Source: Spongiibacteraceae bacterium UBA5047 (GTDB lineage Bacteria; Pseudomonadota; Gammaproteobacteria; Pseudomonadales; Spongiibacteraceae). Taken from it: a stretch of DNA of 35,935 bases. The stretch lies in contig DIBR01000010.1 of NCBI GenBank assembly GCA_002415025.1, positions 1 through 35,935 of the forward strand. Reading direction: 5' to 3'. Shown piece by piece: positions 8,061-16,762 of this stretch. The notes below the pieces were generated by a model. That model did not search any database and had not been told where the DNA came from. It saw only the letters and a program-made list of their open reading frames with translations. Position numbers and translations under genes: made by a program. Each line of letters begins with the position of its first letter. The first letter of the stretch is position 1.

Positions 8061-8864
8061 TCAAAGTTGTTGGGCGGCAACCGCAAAAATCGCCGCAGCC
8101 AAAAGTACACGGTACACGGCAAAGGGCATCAGGCCAATTTTCTCCACCCAGCGCATAAACCAGCCAATGCACAGAAAGGCGGTAACGCCCGACAAGCTGG
8201 TAGCAGCAAGCAAGGATAGCCAATCCACCACCGCGTCTGCTCCCAATAGATCAATAGTTTTCAGGAGCGCCGCGCCGGCAATAACCGGAATCGAAAGCAA
8301 AAAGGAAAACCTCGATGCCTCAACAAGGCTCAACCCCAAAAACGCCGCCGCAGTAATGGTGATGCCCGATCGCGACGTACCCGGGATCAGCGCCAGCGCT
8401 TGGGCAAAACCAATAATCAGCACCATGGTCAGCGTCAGATCACGGCATTGCTTCGCGGAAACTGAAAACCGTTGGGCAACGCCCAAAAAAATGCCGAATA
8501 CCAGGGTTGTGGTGCCCAATACCCAGGCATTACGCAAATGGGTCTCGATAAAATCATCAAATACAAACCCGGCGACGACTGCCGGCACCGTTGCAACAAT
8601 GACCCACCAGGCCAAACGGCCGTCGTCACTTTGGGCGCCGCGTAAACTCGACAACCACGCTAGCAGCAAGCTGCCAATATCCCGGCGGAAATACAACAAC
8701 ACAGCGAGTAGAGAACCAAAATGCACCGCAACGTCGAAGGCCAGCCCCTGGTCGGGCCACCCAAGCAAGGCGGCCGGTAAAATCAGATGCCCGGAGCTGG
8801 ACACCGGCAGAAACTCGGTCAAGCCCTGCACAACCGCCAGCACCAATAGTTGTAGTAACTCCAC
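8061..8864 (-). CDS. uppP: Undecaprenyl-diphosphatase
   Basis: An integral inner-membrane phosphatase (BacA type) that converts undecaprenyl diphosphate to the monophosphate carrier used for peptidoglycan and O-antigen synthesis; it also gives bacitracin tolerance. The 267-residue protein is strongly hydrophobic. It has both active-site signatures: GLTEFLPVSSSGHL (14-27), with the catalytic Glu, and PGTSRSG (about 160-166), with the catalytic Arg. The start is GTG with AAAGGAG about 11 bases upstream. It sits between tsaB (33-base gap) and the dehydrogenase (12-base gap), all in one direction. Confidence 0.96.
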   Translation of the reverse strand: MELLQLLVLAVVQGLTEFLPVSSSGHLILPAALLGWPDQGLAFDVAVHFGSLLAVLLYFRRDIGSLLLAWLSSLRGAQSDDGRLAWWVIVATVPAVVAGFVFDDFIETHLRNAWVLGTTTLVFGIFLGVAQRFSVSAKQCRDLTLTMVLIIGFAQALALIPGTSRSGITITAAAFLGLSLVEASRFSFLLSIPVIAGAALLKTIDLLGADAVVDWLSLLAATSLSGVTAFLCIGWFMRWVEKIGLMPFAVYRVLLAAAIFAVAAQQL

Positions 8865-8897
8865 GCAGCCTAGCTCCTTTAGCTCACCGAAAAACGC

Positions 8898-9563
8898 CTA
8901 TCGCCAGGCAACGTCATCACGCAGATAAACCGGTACGGCCCGGGCCGCCGCCACTACATGCCCCGACTTATACATCTGCTCGCCCAACAGCGCCACCGCA
9001 GCGGCCCGGGGAAGCAAGTCTGCATCGTTTATTTCGCCCTGATACTGCATCTCAGCCGCATAGCGCCAGCCTGAACCCACCCGGCAGGCGGCGCCGCTAT
9101 CCCAACTAACAGTTTCAGGCGCACAGAGGAACTCCTCCCCTTGTAACGCCGGATATCCTTCCTGAACTGAAAACTGAGCGCCGTAAACCTCGCTCATGCG
9201 CGCATCAACGCAGCACAAAATGCTGCTGTGTCCGCGGCTTAATCCGGTACTGATTGCCGTCATTGCGAGCGCTTGAAGGCTCGAAACCGGCGCACAGGGA
9301 ATATTCGCGGCAAAGGCCAGCCCCTGCACCACCGAAGCACACACACGCAGACCCGTGAACGATCCCGGGCCACGGCCAAACGCAATCACGTCGATCTGCG
9401 CCAGTGTCATGTTCGCACTTTGCAGTAAGGCATCAACCATTGGCAAAATATGCTGTGTGTGGGATCGCGGCAGGTTTTCGTGACGCTCAACCATTTCGCC
9501 GGACCGCAGCAGTGCGACCGAACAGGCGTCTGCCGACGTTTCAAGTGCCAATACCGTGGCCAT
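8898..9563 (-). CDS. tsaB: tRNA threonylcarbamoyladenosine biosynthesis protein TsaB
   Basis: TsaB (221 residues) is the inactive Kae1-like partner that dimerises with TsaD and, with TsaE, transfers threonylcarbamoyl to A37 of ANN-reading tRNAs. The N-terminus LALETSADACSVAL and the segments LPRSHTQHILPMVDALL and GRGPGSFTGLRV are family hallmarks of the ASKHA fold. The length is typical (about 220-230). The start ATG follows GGGGTTCAGGAA. It is the first gene of the minus-strand run leading to uppP and is divergent from mobA, with 76 bases between them. Confidence 0.95.
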   Translation of the reverse strand: MATVLALETSADACSVALLRSGEMVERHENLPRSHTQHILPMVDALLQSANMTLAQIDVIAFGRGPGSFTGLRVCASVVQGLAFAANIPCAPVSSLQALAMTAISTGLSRGHSSILCCVDARMSEVYGAQFSVQEGYPALQGEEFLCAPETVSWDSGAACRVGSGWRYAAEMQYQGEINDADLLPRAAAVALLGEQMYKSGHVVAAARAVPVYLRDDVAWR

Positions 9564-9639
9564 TTCCTGAACCCCATCCTAAAATGCAGCGGGATAATAC
9601 CATAAGCTTGACGGCGAATATCCGCAGGGAAGAGATCAC

Positions 9640-10224
9640 GTGAGCCACTCCGGGAACAGCAAAATGCATGATATCGACGCCATTGTACTCGCCGGCGGAC
9701 GGGGCCGGCGCATGCAAGGAAAAGACAAGGGGCTGACAGCATTTCAATCAAAACCGCTGATTGCCCACGTGTTGGACCGAATTTCCCCCCAGGTAGACAG
9801 TATTGTCATCAGTGCCAACCGCCATCTCACCGACTACCTGGATTTTGGCTACAAGGTCATTACTGATAACCGGCCCGATTTCCAGGGCCCGCTGGCGGGA
9901 ATTGAAGCCTGCGCGACGCACTGTAAAGCCGAATTTACCTTGATTGTAAGCTGCGATACTCCCTTGCTGCCCCTGAATCTGGCCGAAAAACTCAAAACCA
10001 CTCTGAAAGAGCAGCAATGCACAGCGAGCTTTGCTGATGACGGTGAACGGCAGCACTATTTGTGCGCGCTGGTGAAAACCAGCTCCCTGAGCAGTGTTTG
10101 CGGGTATCTGAACGGGAATCAGCGCAGCGTGAAGGGATGGCTAACCTTGCTCGACGCCAGGACAACCCGTTTTGCCGACAGTGCCGATGCCTTCCGCAAT
10201 ATCAATCAGGCCAGTGATACCTAA
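9640..10224 (+). CDS. mobA: Molybdenum cofactor guanylyltransferase
   Basis: MobA attaches GMP from GTP to molybdopterin to give the guanine dinucleotide cofactor of DMSO-reductase-family enzymes. The protein (194 residues from the GTG at 9640) has the nucleotidyltransferase signature IVLAGGRGRRMQGKDKGL, then GPLAGIEAC and the metal-binding SCDTPLLP. Two starts are possible: GTG 9640, preceded by AGGGAAGAG, and ATG 9664, preceded by CGGGAAC, which gives MHDIDAIVLAGG and 186 residues. I favour neither strongly; the longer form is reported. No other molybdenum genes are in the window. It is convergent with the AlgP-like gene. Confidence 0.93.
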   Translation: MSHSGNSKMHDIDAIVLAGGRGRRMQGKDKGLTAFQSKPLIAHVLDRISPQVDSIVISANRHLTDYLDFGYKVITDNRPDFQGPLAGIEACATHCKAEFTLIVSCDTPLLPLNLAEKLKTTLKEQQCTASFADDGERQHYLCALVKTSSLSSVCGYLNGNQRSVKGWLTLLDARTTRFADSADAFRNINQASDT

Positions 10225-10267
10225 TTCAACAGCCTGCTTGCCTGTTGCACCCTATTAGAGGCTCCAA

Positions 10268-10300
10268 CAAAAAGCGGCAACTGCTTTCACAGTTGCCGCT
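10268..10300 (-). terminator. Rho-independent terminator of the AlgP-like gene
   Basis: A perfect 11-bp stem (AGCGGCAACTG 10273-10283 with CAGTTGCCGCT 10290-10300) closes a 6-base loop. Reading the minus strand, the stem is followed directly by TTTTTG. That orientation serves the AlgP-like gene ending at 10341. The plus strand has no comparable T-run after the stem, though the hairpin could still help end mobA transcripts. Confidence 0.88.
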
Positions 10301-10340
10301 CTGGCTTTATCGCATATCAGGCTCTCACTGGAGCCTCAGA

Positions 10341-11213
10341 CTACGATGCTTTGGCTTTTGCCTTTCGTGGAGCGCGTTTTTTTGCTGCTGCGCGCTTCTT
10401 CGGGGCTGCCTTACGCTTAGCTGCCTTTTTTGGCGCTGCCTTTTTCTTGGCGGCGGCCTTTTTGGGGGCTGCTTTGCGCTTCACTGCCTTTTTCTTGGCT
10501 GCGGCCTTTTTCTTGGGAGCTGCCTTCTTCTTGGGAGCTGCCTTCTTCTTAGCGGCTACCTTGGCCTTCTTCGGCGCGGCCTTTTTCTTGGCAGCGGCCT
10601 TGCGTTTTTTCGGCGCAGCTTTTGCCTTCTTGGCAGCCGCTTTAGCTGCAGCAGCAGACTTGCTTGCCAGTTTCTTGGCAGCTTGCTTCTGCTTCGCACT
10701 CAACTTGCGAGCAATGGCTGCCAACTTCTTCTTGTTGGCGGCGGCACGCTTTTTACGCCAGCGAGACTGGAATGCAGCCAGGGCTTTCTTGAGATCAGCC
10801 TCAGTCTTGTCAGCCAACGCTTTGGAACGCTCGGCAACTTTATCCTTAACAGCCTGCTCAGAGGCCTTGATCTTGGCTTCTGTCTGGGCAGTGGATAATC
10901 TGAGTTTGGCAGCAGCAGCGGCTTCGCGCGATTTGCGCAATTTTGCATTTCCGCGTTTAACTGCATTGGCAGCGCGCTTCGCAGCGTTCTTGTCACCGGC
11001 CTTCCCAGACTTCGCAGCCTTGGTTTTTGCGGCGGTTGCAGCATTGCGAGCAGTCGTCACCGCTTTGCGGTCTGCTTCTACTGCTTTAGTGGCTTTACTG
11101 AGGGAGGCTTCTGCTTTTTTAACGGCAGGGGTTACTGCAACAGCTTTCCGTGCTCGTTTTTTTGCAGGCGCCTTTCTTGTTTTTGCTTTAGCTTTTGCTT
11201 TTTTTACGGCCAT
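10341..11213 (-). CDS. AlgP-like, histone H1-like lysine/alanine-rich DNA-binding protein
   Basis: This 290-residue protein consists almost entirely of Lys, Ala, Pro and Arg. The middle part (about 35-190) is alanine/charged sequence likely to form long helices. The last third is made of AAPKKK/AAAKKK repeats like the tail of Pseudomonas AlgP (AlgR3) and eukaryotic histone H1. Such proteins bind DNA non-specifically; AlgP influences alginate gene expression. The start is set at ATG 11213 because GAGGAGA lies 7 bases upstream; the frame stays open further upstream but without a site. Two exact 18-bp tandem copies at 10510-10545 encode AAPKKK repeats, so length variation by slippage is likely. 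The opposite strand shows a long open frame caused only by composition. Confidence 0.88.
   Translation of the reverse strand: MAVKKAKAKAKTRKAPAKKRARKAVAVTPAVKKAEASLSKATKAVEADRKAVTTARNAATAAKTKAAKSGKAGDKNAAKRAANAVKRGNAKLRKSREAAAAAKLRLSTAQTEAKIKASEQAVKDKVAERSKALADKTEADLKKALAAFQSRWRKKRAAANKKKLAAIARKLSAKQKQAAKKLASKSAAAAKAAAKKAKAAPKKRKAAAKKKAAPKKAKVAAKKKAAPKKKAAPKKKAAAKKKAVKRKAAPKKAAAKKKAAPKKAAKRKAAPKKRAAAKKRAPRKAKAKAS
10510..10545. repeat. Two exact 18-bp tandem repeats in the AlgP-like tail
   Basis: TTCTTGGGAGCTGCCTTC occurs twice head to tail (10510-10527 and 10528-10545), followed by a third partial copy. Being a multiple of three, gain or loss of a unit keeps the reading frame and changes only the number of AAPKKK-type repeats. 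Confidence 0.85.
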
Positions 11214-11279
11214 TTTTATTTCTCCTCGACACGCGTCAACAGAAACTGTCAAGGGCAAAATAGCACAGAAATTAAACAA

Positions 11280-11400
11280 CAGCCAAGAAATCGAAATGGA
11301 ATTATGTGATTTTTAAAAGATTTTGGATAATTTTTTAAGGTTTTCTTCAAAAACGACGACTTTAAGTTTTAATTTTTCATTTTTTTACTGACAAACGACT
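11280..11400 (-). promoter_or_regulatory. AT-rich upstream region of the AlgP-like gene
   Basis: In contrast to the GC-rich surroundings, this stretch is dominated by A and T runs (for example the T-rich block 11311-11390). It lies between hemH and the AlgP-like gene, both on the minus strand, and probably contains the promoter of the latter. I cannot single out a convincing -35/-10 pair. Confidence 0.4.
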
Positions 11401-11413
11401 CATGGCGTCCCGT

Positions 11414-12376
11414 TTAACCCAACTGTTCGCGCACAAGTTTAGCGAGACATTTCAGTTGCGTTTCATTGTTGTTCAAACAAGGAATATACGAAAAATTTTC
11501 ACCTCCCGCTTCGTAAAAAATCTCCGCCGCTTCGGTATCCAACTCTTCAAGAGTCTCCAGACACTCGGTCGCAAAGGATGGCGCGATGACGTCCAGCGTT
11601 TTTACGCCGTTCTCCGCCAGCAGTTTTACCGTTTTATCCGTGTACGGCTGCAGCCACTGAGCCTTGCCAAGCCTCGACTGAAAACTTAGTTGCCAGCGAT
11701 CATCCGCAAGCTCAAGCGCCTCTGCCAGCAGATTGGCGGTACGCTGACATTGAATCAGATAGGGGTCTCCCAGATCGACATTGCGCTGAGGAATACCGTG
11801 GAAAGACATTAACAGGACTTCACCGCGACCACGCTCGGCCCAATGCAGGCGAACACTTTCGGCCAAAGCATTTATATAATCGGGATGGTCATGGTAATCA
11901 CGCACCCAGCTCCAGCGGGGAATCTCTCGTTGCGTGCGAAAATAGTCCGCAACCCGATCCATCGCCGCCGCGGTAGTGGTGGCCGAGTATTGCGGGAACA
12001 GCGGCACAAAACATAGCTGATCCACACCGTCATCGCGCAGCCTGTTGATCACATCAGTCAGCGAGGGCTTGCCGTAGGTCATTGCCAGTGCAACATTGCA
12101 GTCAGGGTCATCCAGCTCCCTTCCCAACTCCTCTGCCAGTTGCAGGCTGAACATACGCAATGGTGAATCGCCGACCACCCACAAAGGCTGATACTTTTTT
12201 GCCACTTTAGGCGATCGAAAGGGCAGAATGATGAGGTAAAGGATGGGGTACCAGAGCCAGCGGCTAATTTCGACAACCCTGCGGTCTGACAAAAATTCCC
12301 TGAGGAAGCGACGCACACCTTTTGAATCGGGTGAATCAGGGGTACCGAGATTGATCAGAACAACGGCTTTTTTCAT
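11414..12376 (-). CDS. hemH: Ferrochelatase
   Basis: The last enzyme of protohaem synthesis, inserting Fe2+ into protoporphyrin IX at the membrane surface. The 320-residue protein matches the bacterial family length. It begins VVLINLGTPDSP, contains the active-site SFHGIP (metal-inserting His at about 194) and LFPQYSATTTAA, and ends with the conserved PSFATECLETLEELDTE segment whose Glu residues line the iron path. The ATG has AGAGGG closely upstream. It lies downstream of adk, separated from it by a strong terminator, so it probably has its own promoter. Confidence 0.96.
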   Translation of the reverse strand: MKKAVVLINLGTPDSPDSKGVRRFLREFLSDRRVVEISRWLWYPILYLIILPFRSPKVAKKYQPLWVVGDSPLRMFSLQLAEELGRELDDPDCNVALAMTYGKPSLTDVINRLRDDGVDQLCFVPLFPQYSATTTAAAMDRVADYFRTQREIPRWSWVRDYHDHPDYINALAESVRLHWAERGRGEVLLMSFHGIPQRNVDLGDPYLIQCQRTANLLAEALELADDRWQLSFQSRLGKAQWLQPYTDKTVKLLAENGVKTLDVIAPSFATECLETLEELDTEAAEIFYEAGGENFSYIPCLNNNETQLKCLAKLVREQLG

Positions 12377-12440
12377 TAGACCCTCTATGGCTTCCTTATA
12401 TAGGCAGATACGAGCAACATTGGCAAACCCGATTATACAG

Positions 12441-12475
12441 ACATAAAAAAAGCGCCCGCAGGCGCTTTTTTATGT
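12441..12475. terminator. Bidirectional rho-independent terminator after adk
   Basis: ACATAAAAAAA-GCGCC, loop CGCA, GGCGC-TTTTTT-ATGT is a nearly perfect palindrome with A-runs before and T-runs after the GC stem on both strands. On the minus strand it ends adk (stop at 12484) and isolates hemH downstream. Confidence 0.92.
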
Positions 12476-12483
12476 CGCTAGCA

Positions 12484-13128
12484 TCACGACAAGGCTGCCA
12501 GCACCTGATCGCGTATAGCCGATACGTCGCCAACACCTTCAACACGGGCGTAATCGGGCACGGATTCACCCTTGAGCTGCTGGTAAAAAGCGACCAGAGG
12601 CTTGGTTTGTTCATGGTAAACCGCAAGGCGCTTGCGCACGGTGTCTTCCTGGTCATCTTCGCGCTGAACCAGAGGCTCACCGCTCACATCGTCAATATCC
12701 GTCTGCTTGGGCGGGTTATTGTGAACATGATAGACCCTGCCGGAAGCCGGGTGGACACGACGCCCACTCATACGGGATACAATTTCTTCATCAGCAACAG
12801 CGATTTCAAGCACCTTGTCGATAACGACGCCGGCATCAAGCAGCGCTTCAGCCTGCGGAATAGTCCGGGGAAAGCCGTCAAACAGAAAACCATTCTGGCA
12901 ATCTGCTTCCTTAATGCGCTCCTTGACCAAAGCAATAATGATGTCGTCGGATACCAGTCCGCCGGAGGTCATTACTTCCTTTACCTGTAAACCCAGCTCG
13001 GATTCCGCGTTTACCGCAGAGCGCAGCATATCTCCCGTAGAAATCTGCGGGATGGAAAAGTGCTCGCATATGAACTGAGCTTGGGTGCCTTTGCCCGCTC
13101 CGGGCGGCCCCAACAAAATAACGCGCAT
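12484..13128 (-). CDS. adk: Adenylate kinase
   Basis: Catalyses ATP + AMP to 2 ADP in the cytoplasm, balancing adenine nucleotides. At 214 residues it has the classic long-form length. The P-loop GPPGAGKGTQ is at 7-16, the AMP-binding STGDMLR and GFPRT motifs follow, and the LID domain (RRVHPASGRVYH...) is of the long type without zinc-binding cysteines, as is usual in Gram-negative bacteria. It is transcribed alone: a terminator follows, and the gene upstream is divergent with about 250 bases between. Confidence 0.98.
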   Translation of the reverse strand: MRVILLGPPGAGKGTQAQFICEHFSIPQISTGDMLRSAVNAESELGLQVKEVMTSGGLVSDDIIIALVKERIKEADCQNGFLFDGFPRTIPQAEALLDAGVVIDKVLEIAVADEEIVSRMSGRRVHPASGRVYHVHNNPPKQTDIDDVSGEPLVQREDDQEDTVRKRLAVYHEQTKPLVAFYQQLKGESVPDYARVEGVGDVSAIRDQVLAALS

Positions 13129-13377
13129 GGTTCGCTCCCCAAGGTCTTACGTTACCGGGTCTGCCAGCAGAGGGGCTGCTCGCAGAGAGGCGACAAGATA
13201 CACAGCTCCCTGTGACAGCACAACCCCAAAATCGGCCGCTGGAGCCCGCCGTCCGGCGCTGAAATCGAGTAAGAGCGCGCATTTTTTGGAGTTTTTTTGT
13301 TGATTTACCTTGCGAAAACGGCAATTTCACTTCTAAGATAGTAGTGAGCGTTTTGCTTGTCTGACTCGGAAGGTTCT

Positions 13378-13710
13378 ATGGAAATCAAAGAGCTGCTCGA
13401 TCTTTGGGAAGACACTGCAAGAGCAGAACTGACCAAAGATGTATTCGAAGTTCGCCTGCCTCTTGAAGAGGCGTCAAAGCTGAGAGCCCTGGCGGAACTT
13501 TATCCCCGCCGTGCCATTGAAGAACTCATCACTGATCTGCTGTCATCAGCCCTATCGGAAGTAGAGCGAACTCTGCCCTATATCCGTGGTAATGCAGTGG
13601 TGTCTCGCGATGAGCTGGGCGATCCGCTATACGAGGATGTGGGCCCCACGCCCCGTTATCGCGCCTTGCTGAAAAAGCACTTGGCGAACTACAAAACCGC
13701 AGGGCACTAG
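13378..13710 (+). CDS. Small conserved protein of unknown function
   Basis: A 110-residue acidic, helix-rich protein (from MEIKELLDLWEDTARAEL to ANYKTAGH) with no signal peptide or membrane segment. The first part (about 20-60) contains PLEEASKLRALAELYPRRAIEELITDLLSSAL, which reads like a compact helical or ribbon-helix-helix-like regulator fold, but that is inference. Similar small proteins occur in Pseudomonas and relatives, sometimes under an unsupported pilin-assembly name. The start is ATG 13378 with GGAAGG 5 bases upstream; a TTG at 13357 would add 7 residues and has no site. It is divergent from adk and convergent with mazG (11-base gap). Confidence 0.8.
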   Translation: MEIKELLDLWEDTARAELTKDVFEVRLPLEEASKLRALAELYPRRAIEELITDLLSSALSEVERTLPYIRGNAVVSRDELGDPLYEDVGPTPRYRALLKKHLANYKTAGH

Positions 13711-13721
13711 CGCCGGAGCGG

Positions 13722-14528
13722 CTAACTCGCCGTCTTATCCGAATGCTTTTTTGCCTGCTCCCACAGCACATCCAGTGCTGAGGAGTCTAATTCACTCAGT
13801 GTTTTGCCTGTTGTGGCTTCCATCAGTCGAAAACGCGTTTCAAACTTGCGATTTGCCGCCCTCAATAGGGTTTCTGCATCCAGTTCGAGATGCCGGGCAA
13901 GATTCACCACTGTAAACAGAAGATCGCCCAACTCTTCTGCCTGTCGCTCTTTAGTGCCGCTCTGAAGTACATCCGCCAGCTCGCGGCGCTCCTCGTCAAG
14001 CTTTTCCAATACACCCGCACTTGAAGACCAGTCAAAACCAACGCCGGCTGCGCGTTTTTGCAACTTTTGGGCCCGGCTCAGGGATGGTAGCGCAAGAGGA
14101 ATATCATCGAGCACACCGTTCTGCGCTTTTTCGGCACGCTCCTCGGTCTTGATCTGCTCCCAGCGATGCTTAATCTGTGTTTCGCTGAGCTGGCGACCAC
14201 CGTCCGGCTTTTGCAGAAGCCCCTCGGGAAATACGTGAGGATGTCGTCGCAGCAGCTTTTTCACAATACCGTCTACGGCATCCGCAAAACGGAAATCACC
14301 GGCTTCTTCCGCCAGCTGGCTATAAAACACTACCTGAAAGAGAACATCGCCCAGTTCCTGACATATCTGATCGGTGTCACCGGACTCGATGGCATCGACC
14401 AGCTCAAAGCACTCTTCAAGGGTGTGGGGGGCGATGGTTTTGTAAGATTGCTTCAAATCCCAGGGACAGCCATGGTCCGGGTCGCGCAGATAACGCATCA
14501 GTTCGCGCAGATCATCGAAACTATACAT
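13722..14528 (-). CDS. mazG: Nucleoside triphosphate pyrophosphohydrolase MazG
   Basis: An all-alpha NTP pyrophosphatase that hydrolyses NTPs and dNTPs to monophosphates, clearing aberrant nucleotides and, in E. coli, modulating ppGpp levels. The 268-residue product has two MazG repeats. The N-terminal one shows the EECFELVDAIESGD and ELGDVLFQVVF metal-binding motif (about 38-70). The C-terminal one shows KLDEERRELADVL and ELGDLLFTVVNLARHL (about 178-215). It starts directly after relA (stop at 14529), so relA-mazG is a unit, the same pairing as in E. coli and Pseudomonas. Confidence 0.96.
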   Translation of the reverse strand: MYSFDDLRELMRYLRDPDHGCPWDLKQSYKTIAPHTLEECFELVDAIESGDTDQICQELGDVLFQVVFYSQLAEEAGDFRFADAVDGIVKKLLRRHPHVFPEGLLQKPDGGRQLSETQIKHRWEQIKTEERAEKAQNGVLDDIPLALPSLSRAQKLQKRAAGVGFDWSSSAGVLEKLDEERRELADVLQSGTKERQAEELGDLLFTVVNLARHLELDAETLLRAANRKFETRFRLMEATTGKTLSELDSSALDVLWEQAKKHSDKTAS

Positions 14529-16760
14529 TCAGGACTCGCTCACGCGTCGCACATTAGCCACATTGGCCAGATTATTGAGCTTGCTGAACAAACTGGACAG
14601 CTCCGCAAGACCCGGCACTTCCACCCGCAGTTGCATCGTCGCGATATGACTTTGCGTGTCTGTCGCGGTGGACATGGAAATAACGTTGACGTGTTCGTTG
14701 CTAAGCATGTGCGTGATATCGCGCAACAAACCCTGCCGGTCGTACGCCTCGATGGCGATATCCACCGGATACGTTTCCGCTTTACGCCCGGCCCAGCTCA
14801 CTTCGATAATGCGCTCCGGTTCAACCGCTTGCAGATGCAACAGTTTTTTACAATCCTGGCGGTGCACGCTTACGCCACGTCCAACCGTGATGTAACCCGA
14901 AATTGCCTCGCCTGGCAGAGGTTTGCAGCAACCTGCAATTTGCGTCAAAAGATTGCCGACGCCGTTGATCGTAATATCGCCGCTGGCGTCTCCGCCAGAG
15001 GGCGCAACGGTATGCAACAGGGGTTGTTTGGGTTGCTCGTTGCCCAACAGCGCATGTGCTGCCTTGATAACCTGGATGGAACTGAGGTCACCGGAGCCCA
15101 CAGCCGCGTACATATCATCCACGCTGTCGCTATTCACTCGATTGGCGATCGTTTTGTAATCTACGCTGGTCAAGCCCAGGCGTTTAAATTCTTTCTCGAG
15201 CAAGTACCGGCCAGCCAGAATATTGTCTTCCTTGGCCTGCTGGCGAAACCAGTATTGAACCTTGCTGCGCGCGCGCGAGGTTTTCAGGTAGCCAAGATTA
15301 CTTTGCAACCAGTCGCGGCGTGGCGCATTCTCCTTGCCGGTAAGAATTTCGACGCGCTCCCCCGTTTGCAAGGTGTAGGTAAGCGGCACAATTCGGCCGT
15401 TAACCTTCGCGCCACGACAGCGATGCCCCACTTCTGTATGGATATGGTAGGCAAAATCCAGTGGTGTAGAGCCATACTGGAGGTTGACCACGTGGCCGTC
15501 GGGGGTAAACACATATACCCGATCCTGCGCATGCTGAAACTGATCGGCAACATCGTAGTTGTCGCCGCTCTCTTCATGCCAGTCTAAAACCTGTCGCAAC
15601 CAGGCGATTTTCTCTTCATAGCCACTGGTGTTCTTGCCACTTGCATCTGCGCCTTTGTAACGCCAATGGGAGCAAACACCGAACTCGGCTTCTTCATGCA
15701 TACTGCCGGTACGAATCTGCACTTCAAGCACTTTGCCCATTGGCCCGATAACGGCTGTGTGCAGCGAGCGGTAACCGTTCTCCTTGGGATTAGCGACGTA
15801 ATCATCAAACTCGTTGGGAATATTCCGCCACAAGCCGTGAACCACACCCAGCGCGGAGTAACAGGATTTAACATCGGGCACCAGAATGCGCACGGCACGA
15901 ATATCATATACCTGAGAAAAGCCAATGCCCTTACGCTGCATTTTGCGCCAGATGCTATAGATATGTTTTACCCGGCCAACGATTTCCGCCTCAACACCTT
16001 CCCTTTTCAGCGCATCGGTAATCTGGGTAATTGCTTCTTCAATATAGCGCTGGCGGTCGAGACGTTTTTCATCAAGCAGTTTGGCAATTTTTTTGTAGGC
16101 GAGCGGCTGCAGGTAGCGAAATGACAGGTCTTCAAGTTCCCACTTGATATGCCCGATACCCAGACGATGCGCCAGCGGCGCGTAGATATCGAAGACCTCT
16201 CGCGCTACCCGATAGCGTTTTTCCGGCTTATTCTTGACCGCACGAATAGCTGAGGTTCGCTCGGCTAATTTGATTAACGCAACACGCACATCATCAACCA
16301 GCGCCACCAGCATCTTGCGAATAGTTTCACTCTGGGCTTCGGACTGTCCGAGTATCTGACTGTCATGCTGGGAGGCGTTCATCACCGAAATAGCCGCCAT
16401 ACGCTGAACGCCGTCTACCAGCTTGCATACGATCGGGCCAAACAGGCGTTCAACCTCAGTGAGTTCGAGCCGGCCTTCACGCACAGACCGGTAGAGAGCG
16501 GCTGCTACCAGCGCATCCTGGTCGAGATGCAAATCTGACAGGATCTCTACCATTTCCAGTGCAGTAAAGAAGCTCGCCATCGGCTGCGTATTGTTGTGGG
16601 TGGCACCGGTGCGACGAGCGCATTCCGCACTCAATTCACAAGCGCGAATCAGCTCCCTCTCATCTATCTCGTCGCGGGCTATCGGCAAGCGATCAAACCA
16701 GGCCTTAAGATCGACCTCGCCTTCGCCCGTCAGCGGATAGTCTTCGCGAACTTTAACCAT
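14529..16760 (-). CDS. relA: GTP pyrophosphokinase RelA
   Basis: Ribosome-associated (p)ppGpp synthetase of the stringent response, activated by uncharged tRNA. The 743-residue protein has a degenerate hydrolase domain: at 87-96 it reads AALYRSVREG where a functional hydrolase would have an HD pair. The synthetase domain carries EFDD at 317-320 (the EXDD motif of RelA-type, as against RXKD of SpoT) and KENGYRSLHTAV. A TGS domain (VFTPDGHVVNL, about 408-470), a zinc-finger/helical region (AGCCKPLPGE) and a C-terminal ACT domain follow. It follows cysM by 2 bases and abuts mazG, forming one operon. Confidence 0.97.
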   Translation of the reverse strand: MVKVREDYPLTGEGEVDLKAWFDRLPIARDEIDERELIRACELSAECARRTGATHNNTQPMASFFTALEMVEILSDLHLDQDALVAAALYRSVREGRLELTEVERLFGPIVCKLVDGVQRMAAISVMNASQHDSQILGQSEAQSETIRKMLVALVDDVRVALIKLAERTSAIRAVKNKPEKRYRVAREVFDIYAPLAHRLGIGHIKWELEDLSFRYLQPLAYKKIAKLLDEKRLDRQRYIEEAITQITDALKREGVEAEIVGRVKHIYSIWRKMQRKGIGFSQVYDIRAVRILVPDVKSCYSALGVVHGLWRNIPNEFDDYVANPKENGYRSLHTAVIGPMGKVLEVQIRTGSMHEEAEFGVCSHWRYKGADASGKNTSGYEEKIAWLRQVLDWHEESGDNYDVADQFQHAQDRVYVFTPDGHVVNLQYGSTPLDFAYHIHTEVGHRCRGAKVNGRIVPLTYTLQTGERVEILTGKENAPRRDWLQSNLGYLKTSRARSKVQYWFRQQAKEDNILAGRYLLEKEFKRLGLTSVDYKTIANRVNSDSVDDMYAAVGSGDLSSIQVIKAAHALLGNEQPKQPLLHTVAPSGGDASGDITINGVGNLLTQIAGCCKPLPGEAISGYITVGRGVSVHRQDCKKLLHLQAVEPERIIEVSWAGRKAETYPVDIAIEAYDRQGLLRDITHMLSNEHVNVISMSTATDTQSHIATMQLRVEVPGLAELSSLFSKLNNLANVANVRRVSES

Positions 16761-16762
16761 TG

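Noticed and set aside
8011..8928. 305-codon plus-strand frame opposite uppP
   Set aside because: Antisense shadow of a membrane-protein gene with strong family motifs; composition (Ser/Thr/Lys/Pro-rich) is not protein-like.
10351..11316. 321-codon plus-strand frame opposite the AlgP-like gene
   Set aside because: The Phe/Ala-rich translation is the mirror of Lys/Ala codons; the AlgP-like gene has the ribosome site and terminator.
14166..15587. 473-codon plus-strand frame opposite relA and mazG
   Set aside because: It lies fully antisense to two clearly identified genes and shows no domain; an artefact of codon usage.
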